A stretch of DNA of 9,075 bases from Methanosarcinales archaeon (GTDB lineage: Archaea; Halobacteriota; Methanosarcinia; Methanosarcinales; Methanogasteraceae), in assembly GCA_030640725.1 (NCBI GenBank), contig DAOWIV010000185.1:1-9075 (forward strand), written 5' to 3'. This document shows, piece by piece, positions 6,520-9,075 of the stretch. The notes beneath the pieces were generated by a model. That model was not told where the DNA came from and did no database searches. It saw only the letters and a program-made list of their open reading frames with translations. The translations under genes were made by a program, and so were the position numbers. Each line of letters starts with the position of its first letter. Within the stretch, counting starts at the first letter, position 1.

Positions 6520-6609
6520 AACAGTCCTGGTGGCTGTCAAAAGGGACTAAAACCAACGTTCGGAGAATTACAGAATCGCAAAATCGCAAACATGAATAGA
6601 TAAAAGTTC

Positions 6610-6684
6610 ATGCGAGCGGGACATGGAGGGAGGGGGAGGGGGGAATGAGGGAATATGGTAAAAAAGTTAGTTTCCCGCTCGCAT
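6610..6684. promoter_or_regulatory. Perfect 12-bp inverted repeat enclosing a G-quadruplex motif
   Basis: ATGCGAGCGGGA (6610-6621) is the exact reverse complement of TCCCGCTCGCAT (6673-6684). The 51-base loop holds four runs of three or more G (about 6627-6650: GGG-A-GGGGG-A-GGGGGG, then GGG after AATGA), which satisfies the usual G-quadruplex pattern. The right arm runs straight into a TATA-like ATATATAA. The location just upstream of the presumed cbiD promoter suggests an operator or a structural control element. Confidence 0.55.
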
Positions 6685-6706
6685 ATATAACAATTAAACA
6701 TGATAG

Positions 6707-6714
6707 TATATAAA
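6707..6714 (+). promoter_or_regulatory. TATA box, presumed cbiD promoter
   Basis: TATATAAA fits the archaeal TATA consensus. Transcription would start near 6735-6740, leaving a G-rich leader of about 95 bases before the cbiD ATG. A second TATA-like ATATATAA sits at 6683-6690 in the edge of the inverted repeat. The factor-B recognition element upstream is not clear. Confidence 0.5.
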
Positions 6715-6830
6715 CTTTACTACTCAATGATCACATTATCGCAGGGGCGTGGTGTACGTGTAGAAACACGAGGTCGGATGGTGGGGCGGGGGCGTCCATT
6801 TTTATGTTTTGCACCGGAATAACCACATAG

Positions 6831-7817
6831 ATGAATGATCCGGTCAATAACTTCGAGATTCCGCCCGAATGGATGAGGCGCGCCGCGATACCATGGGGTG
6901 AATTGAAAGCAGGCATCGCAAGCGGCAGACTCGTCCTGCTTGCGAACGGTTCTGTGCTGCGAAGAGGTTATACTACCGGAACGACCGCTGCTGCTGCGGC
7001 AAAGGCGGCGGTGCTCTCACTCAGGTGCCCGGTCGATCGTGTGACGGTTCTAACACCGGCTGGCATCGACGTCGTGCTGGATGTGAAAGCATCGGCGGGC
7101 AGGGCATCAGCGACAAAGGATTCGGGGGATCATGGCTTTGATGTTACAAACGGGATCGAGATCGTCGCGGAAGCCCGCGAGGCAGATACCATATCGATCA
7201 GAGCAGGCGCGGGTATCGGGGTTAAAAAAGGGGTGCCTGCGATCAACCCGGTGCCGATGAGGCAGATACGCGCCGCAATCGAGTGTGCTGTGCGCGAGGT
7301 CGGAATATCCGGCGCGGATGTTGAGATATGCGTCCCAAAAGGCAGGGAAATTGCGGATCAGACGCTGAACAGCCGGGTCGGGATCGTTGGAGGGATCTCC
7401 ATACTTGGAACCACCGGGTTCGTCGAACCATGGAACGAGCACCTTCTCGAGACGAAACAGGAATTGATCCGGGGTTCGGACCGTGTGGTGCTGACCACGG
7501 GGCGCATCGGCATGAGGTACTCGAATATGCTATTTCCGGATCACGTCGTTGTTATGGTTGGAAACCGAATTTCAGAGGGAATCGCGGCGGCAGAAGGCGA
7601 GATAATCCTCTGCGGGCTGCCCGGACTGATCCTGAAGTGGGCTGACCCGGATATATTAAAGGGGACTGGTTTTCTCACGATAAAAGAGATGATCGAAGAT
7701 GATCCCACAAATATACGGATCGATGACCGACTTAACAGTGCAAAAAAAGATGTTCCGGGTGTGCGCATCGTATTACTAAACCTGGACGGCTCAACATTAC
7801 GAGACACAGACCCATGA
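6831..7817 (+). CDS. cbiD: Cobalt-precorrin-5B C1-methyltransferase
   Basis: CbiD methylates C1 of the corrin ring, using S-adenosylmethionine, in the anaerobic cobalamin pathway. The N-terminus DPVNNFEIPPEW and the hallmark RRGYTTGTTAAAAAKAAVLSL (GYTTGTT at 46-52) are typical of methanogen CbiD. Further family stretches are KDSGDHGFDVTNG, GAGIGVKKGVPAINPVPM, LNSRVGIVGGISILGTTGFVEPW and FPDHVVVMVGNRISEG. The length of 328 residues is close to the usual 330-370. ATG 6831 has no good Shine-Dalgarno; the leader is G-rich with GGTGGGGCGGGGGCG at 6779-6793. The gene stands alone here, away from other cbi genes, with its own probable promoter. The TRAM gene converges on it from the minus strand with 17 bases between the two stop codons. 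Confidence 0.95.
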   Translation: MNDPVNNFEIPPEWMRRAAIPWGELKAGIASGRLVLLANGSVLRRGYTTGTTAAAAAKAAVLSLRCPVDRVTVLTPAGIDVVLDVKASAGRASATKDSGDHGFDVTNGIEIVAEAREADTISIRAGAGIGVKKGVPAINPVPMRQIRAAIECAVREVGISGADVEICVPKGREIADQTLNSRVGIVGGISILGTTGFVEPWNEHLLETKQELIRGSDRVVLTTGRIGMRYSNMLFPDHVVVMVGNRISEGIAAAEGEIILCGLPGLILKWADPDILKGTGFLTIKEMIEDDPTNIRIDDRLNSAKKDVPGVRIVLLNLDGSTLRDTDP

Positions 7818-7834
7818 ACTAACTATCACAAATC

Positions 7835-8041
7835 CTAGTCTTCTACAGCTGCGATTGCAAACCGCCTCATAACCTTATCAACTCGGATCTTAACAGAGTC
7901 TCCAACCTTCGTGTTTGGCACAAAGATTACGAAACCCTGCACACGCGCTATGCCGTCTCCTTCTCTAGCAACATCCTCGATGGTAACATCGTATGTCTCG
8001 CCCTCGGAAACTGGCGCATCGTAACTCTCTCTTCTAAACAA
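7835..8041 (-). CDS. Stand-alone TRAM-domain RNA-binding protein
   Basis: This 68-residue protein is almost entirely a TRAM domain, a small OB-like RNA-binding beta barrel. It shows the run EGETYDVTIEDVAREGDGIARVQGFVIFVPNTKVGDSVKIRVDKVMRRFAIA (about residues 13-64), very close to the single-domain TRAM proteins of Methanosarcinales. In those archaea such proteins act as RNA chaperones, some of them cold-responsive (family knowledge). The start is TTG at 8041-8039, supported by AAGGAGA seven bases upstream (minus strand) and by an in-frame TAA shortly before with no ATG between. It is transcribed toward cbiD from its own promoter near 8170. Its stop is TAG at 7837-7835. Confidence 0.92.
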   Translation of the reverse strand: MFRRESYDAPVSEGETYDVTIEDVAREGDGIARVQGFVIFVPNTKVGDSVKIRVDKVMRRFAIAAVED

Positions 8042-8329
8042 TTCTATTTCTCCTTCTTTGGTTTTTTAATCAGCCAACTTAAAAAAGCACACACAGAATC
8101 GAGATGTTCGGATTCCACAAGCCGCATCGATAAGTTACTTGATTAATTGTAGATGAATGCTGCTGGTATATTAATCTTTTCGTAAACGCGGGGAGACTCT
8201 TTAATCTATTCTGGCTGCCTGTATTGGAACATCGTTTGTTCATAGATGCAAAATAGGTTGTAACAAAAGTTAGATAGACCGGATTTGGTTTTAAACGACC
8301 TTGCCTGCTGACATACTCAAATATAGTCT
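8042..8329. other. Intergenic region between the TRAM gene and the carB remnant
   Basis: This stretch holds the TRAM gene's leader and promoter on the minus strand. Beyond that I see only a small hairpin (GAACATCGTTTGTTC, about 8228-8242) and A+T-rich DNA with no open frame worth calling. The left part of a normal carB would be expected upstream of 8330 but is not recognisable here. Confidence 0.5.
8164..8182 (-). promoter_or_regulatory. BRE-TATA promoter of the TRAM gene
   Basis: On the minus strand the sequence reads ACGAAAAGATTAATATACC (8183 down to 8165), a purine-rich CGAAA factor-B element followed directly by a TATA-type TTAATATA. Transcription would begin near 8140, giving a leader of about 100 bases before the TTG start. 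A bulged hairpin (about 8097-8117, GAATCGA/TTCGGATTC) lies in that leader. Confidence 0.55.
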
Positions 8330-9018
8330 TTGCGGATCCTTATCCTCGATTCACTTCCCGATGTTCTTGGCGACAAATCCCGGAATCATCAGCGCCTCGA
8401 AACCCCCCGAATAGATGCAATCTCAGACGGCAAGGACACATTCACCGCCACAGTGATGGAGCACATCGAGCTTGCAGGGGTTCACTCCGGGGACAGCGTA
8501 TGTGTGATACCATCACGAACGATAACGGATGAGAATATCCGGATAATCAAGGAATACACCGCAAAGATAGGAAGAACTCGGTGTCGTCGGTCTCATGAAC
8601 ATACAGTACGCGATAGCAGGTGGGAAGGTCTACATCCTTGAGGCAAACCCGCGTGCATCACGCACCGTTCCGCTCGTGACCGTTCCTGAATGGGCGATGG
8701 ATAAAGTGGCGGATGCAGTGCGGAAACTGACTGAACTCGGGTTTAAGGTGTATGCGACCCGCGGGACAAAGGAGTTCCTCGATGGTGCGGGTGTTTCGTC
8801 TGAACTGGTGCTGGAGCTTCAGGAAGGACGACCGAATACTGTGGATGCGATCGAGAACCGGAAGATCCAGCTTGTGTTTAATGTACCTGTTGGGCGGAAA
8901 GGTAAGGATGGTTGACGTGGCATCTCTCGAAGGGATAGATGCTGCGATCAGAAGCGAGATTGTGGGTGAAGTACACGCCCGTCTTATGCGGAAACACTTA
9001 AACCGGGATGCTCACTAA
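8330..9018 (+). pseudogene. carB: Decayed 3' remnant of carbamoyl-phosphate synthase large subunit
   Basis: Two reading frames together spell parts of the C-terminal half of CarB. From about 8405, IDAISDGKD and VMEHIELAGVHSGDSVCVIP come from the second ATP-grasp domain. A frameshift at about 8570 (one extra base or two lost) moves the frame, which then reads EELGVVGLMNIQYAIAGGKVY and ILEANPRASRTVPLVT. Next comes a join near 8680-8695 straight into the methylglyoxal-synthase-like allosteric domain (KLTELGFKVYATRGTKEFL, EGRPNTVDAIENRKIQLVFN), so roughly 100-140 residues normally in between are missing. The frame ends early at TGA 8913-8915 in GRKGKDG; a neighbouring frame continues to 9018 and may hold the worn C-terminus. 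There is no proper start, and the N-terminal two-thirds is absent. Residues before IDAISDG are already degraded. An intact carB, if any, must lie elsewhere. Sequencing or assembly error could explain the frameshift but not all the losses. Confidence 0.85.
8908..9018 (+). other. 36-codon frame overlapping the end of the carB remnant
   Basis: ATG 8908 opens a 36-codon frame (MVDVASLEGIDAAIRSEIVG, then EVHARLMRKHLNRDAH) that ends at TAA 9016. It has GGTAAGG directly upstream and overlaps the carB remnant's stop. The SLEGIDAAIRSE stretch resembles the TTLAGIEAAI-type C-terminal helix of CarB, so I think it is the shifted tail of the same dead gene. It could be a short independent peptide, but nothing else supports that. 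Confidence 0.35.
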
Positions 9019-9029
9019 TAAATGCCACA

Positions 9030-9075
9030 ATGAACGACCGAACCCAAAACCGGAACGCCAGCGAAAAAAAAGCAG
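9030..9075 (+). CDS. Possible start of a gene running off the window
   Basis: An ATG at 9030 begins an open frame of 15 codons (MNDRTQNRNASEKKA) that reaches the window edge. The N-terminus is polar and basic. There is no clear Shine-Dalgarno upstream, so the call rests only on the open frame and on its position just after the carB remnant. The product cannot be named. Confidence 0.25.
   Translation, partial: MNDRTQNRNASEKKA

Larger units (their letters stand above)
6140..6830. other. Long structured intergenic region before cbiD
   Basis: This stretch of about 690 bases has no conventional gene. It holds, in order, a short hairpin (6211-6226), an A-rich run with ATCAGT direct repeats (6315-6330), an 18-base inverted repeat (6329-6373), a bulged hairpin (6372-6393, ACGGACTGC/GCACAGCCGT), and a 32-codon mini-ORF (6421-6519). 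It continues with tandem AATCGCAA (about 6574-6589), a 12-base inverted repeat around a G-quadruplex motif (6610-6684), two TATA-like elements (6684-6690 and 6707-6714), and a G-rich leader. The density of paired structures is high for archaeal intergenic DNA, so a non-coding RNA or a repeat-element insertion is possible. No tRNA, CRISPR repeat or cobalamin riboswitch box is visible. Confidence 0.6.

Noticed and set aside
6301..6600. CRISPR array
   Set aside because: The repeats (ATCAGT, AATCGCAA, ACACAGAT) are short, irregular and not separated by uniform spacers.
6421..6603. Pyrrolysine at the in-frame TAG
   Set aside because: The aminotransferase and the TRAM gene both end in TAG as ordinary stops, and no pyl gene is visible in the window.
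6140..6830. A cobalamin riboswitch before cbiD
   Set aside because: No B12-box sequence or matching fold is present, and these riboswitches are typically bacterial.
8330..8915. A functional split CarB, as in Methanocaldococcus
   Set aside because: Natural split forms keep whole domains; here domains are cut, the frame shifts and the allosteric domain is truncated.

Overview
The window looks archaeal and most like the Methanosarcinales/ANME branch of the Euryarchaeota (lineage is inferred from gene content). The evidence is an S-methyl-5'-thioinosine phosphorylase-like gene overlapping an MTA/SAH/5'-deoxyadenosine deaminase, an archaeal-type 6-phospho-3-hexuloisomerase, a short Lrp/AsnC regulator coupled to a class I aminotransferase, a methanogen-type CbiD, a 68-residue stand-alone TRAM protein and TATA/BRE-like promoters. 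No methanogenesis gene lies here, so the metabolism of the host cannot be read from this window.

Layout. 1-318 is a leader region with a long imperfect inverted repeat. 319-2258 is a two-gene purine/methylthio salvage operon (phosphorylase and deaminase, ATGA overlap). 2301-3725 holds hxlB and, 6 bases later, an ABC permease with no ATPase or binding protein beside it. 3726-3846 is a gap that stays open in the permease frame past its stop and carries a tandem 12-mer. 3847-6139 is a tight cluster of a CBS-pair/zinc-ribbon protein, an Lrp regulator (ATGA overlap) and a PLP aminotransferase. 6140-6830 is an unusually long (~690 bp) spacer with an 18-bp hairpin repeat, a 32-codon mini-ORF behind a good Shine-Dalgarno, and a perfect 12-bp inverted repeat enclosing a G-quadruplex motif beside the cbiD promoter. 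6831-7817 is cbiD. 7835-8041 (minus strand) is a TRAM RNA-binding protein starting at TTG with its own promoter. 8330-9018 is a decayed C-terminal piece of carB with a frameshift and a large internal deletion. A possible new gene starts at 9030 and runs off the end.

How the genes work together. The first two form a deaminate-first salvage route: the deaminase converts MTA, SAH or 5'-deoxyadenosine to the inosine form, and the phosphorylase splits methylthioinosine into hypoxanthine and methylthioribose-1-phosphate. HxlB belongs to the archaeal ribulose monophosphate route for making pentoses. The CBS-Lrp-aminotransferase cluster looks like a sensor, regulator and enzyme set for amino acid or cofactor metabolism. 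CbiD is one step of anaerobic cobalamin synthesis. I see no clear defence system or mobile element and no strong evidence for a wholly new system. The best leads are the structured non-coding region 6300-6720, the CBS-zinc ribbon/Lrp pair, the orphan permease and the carB ruin.
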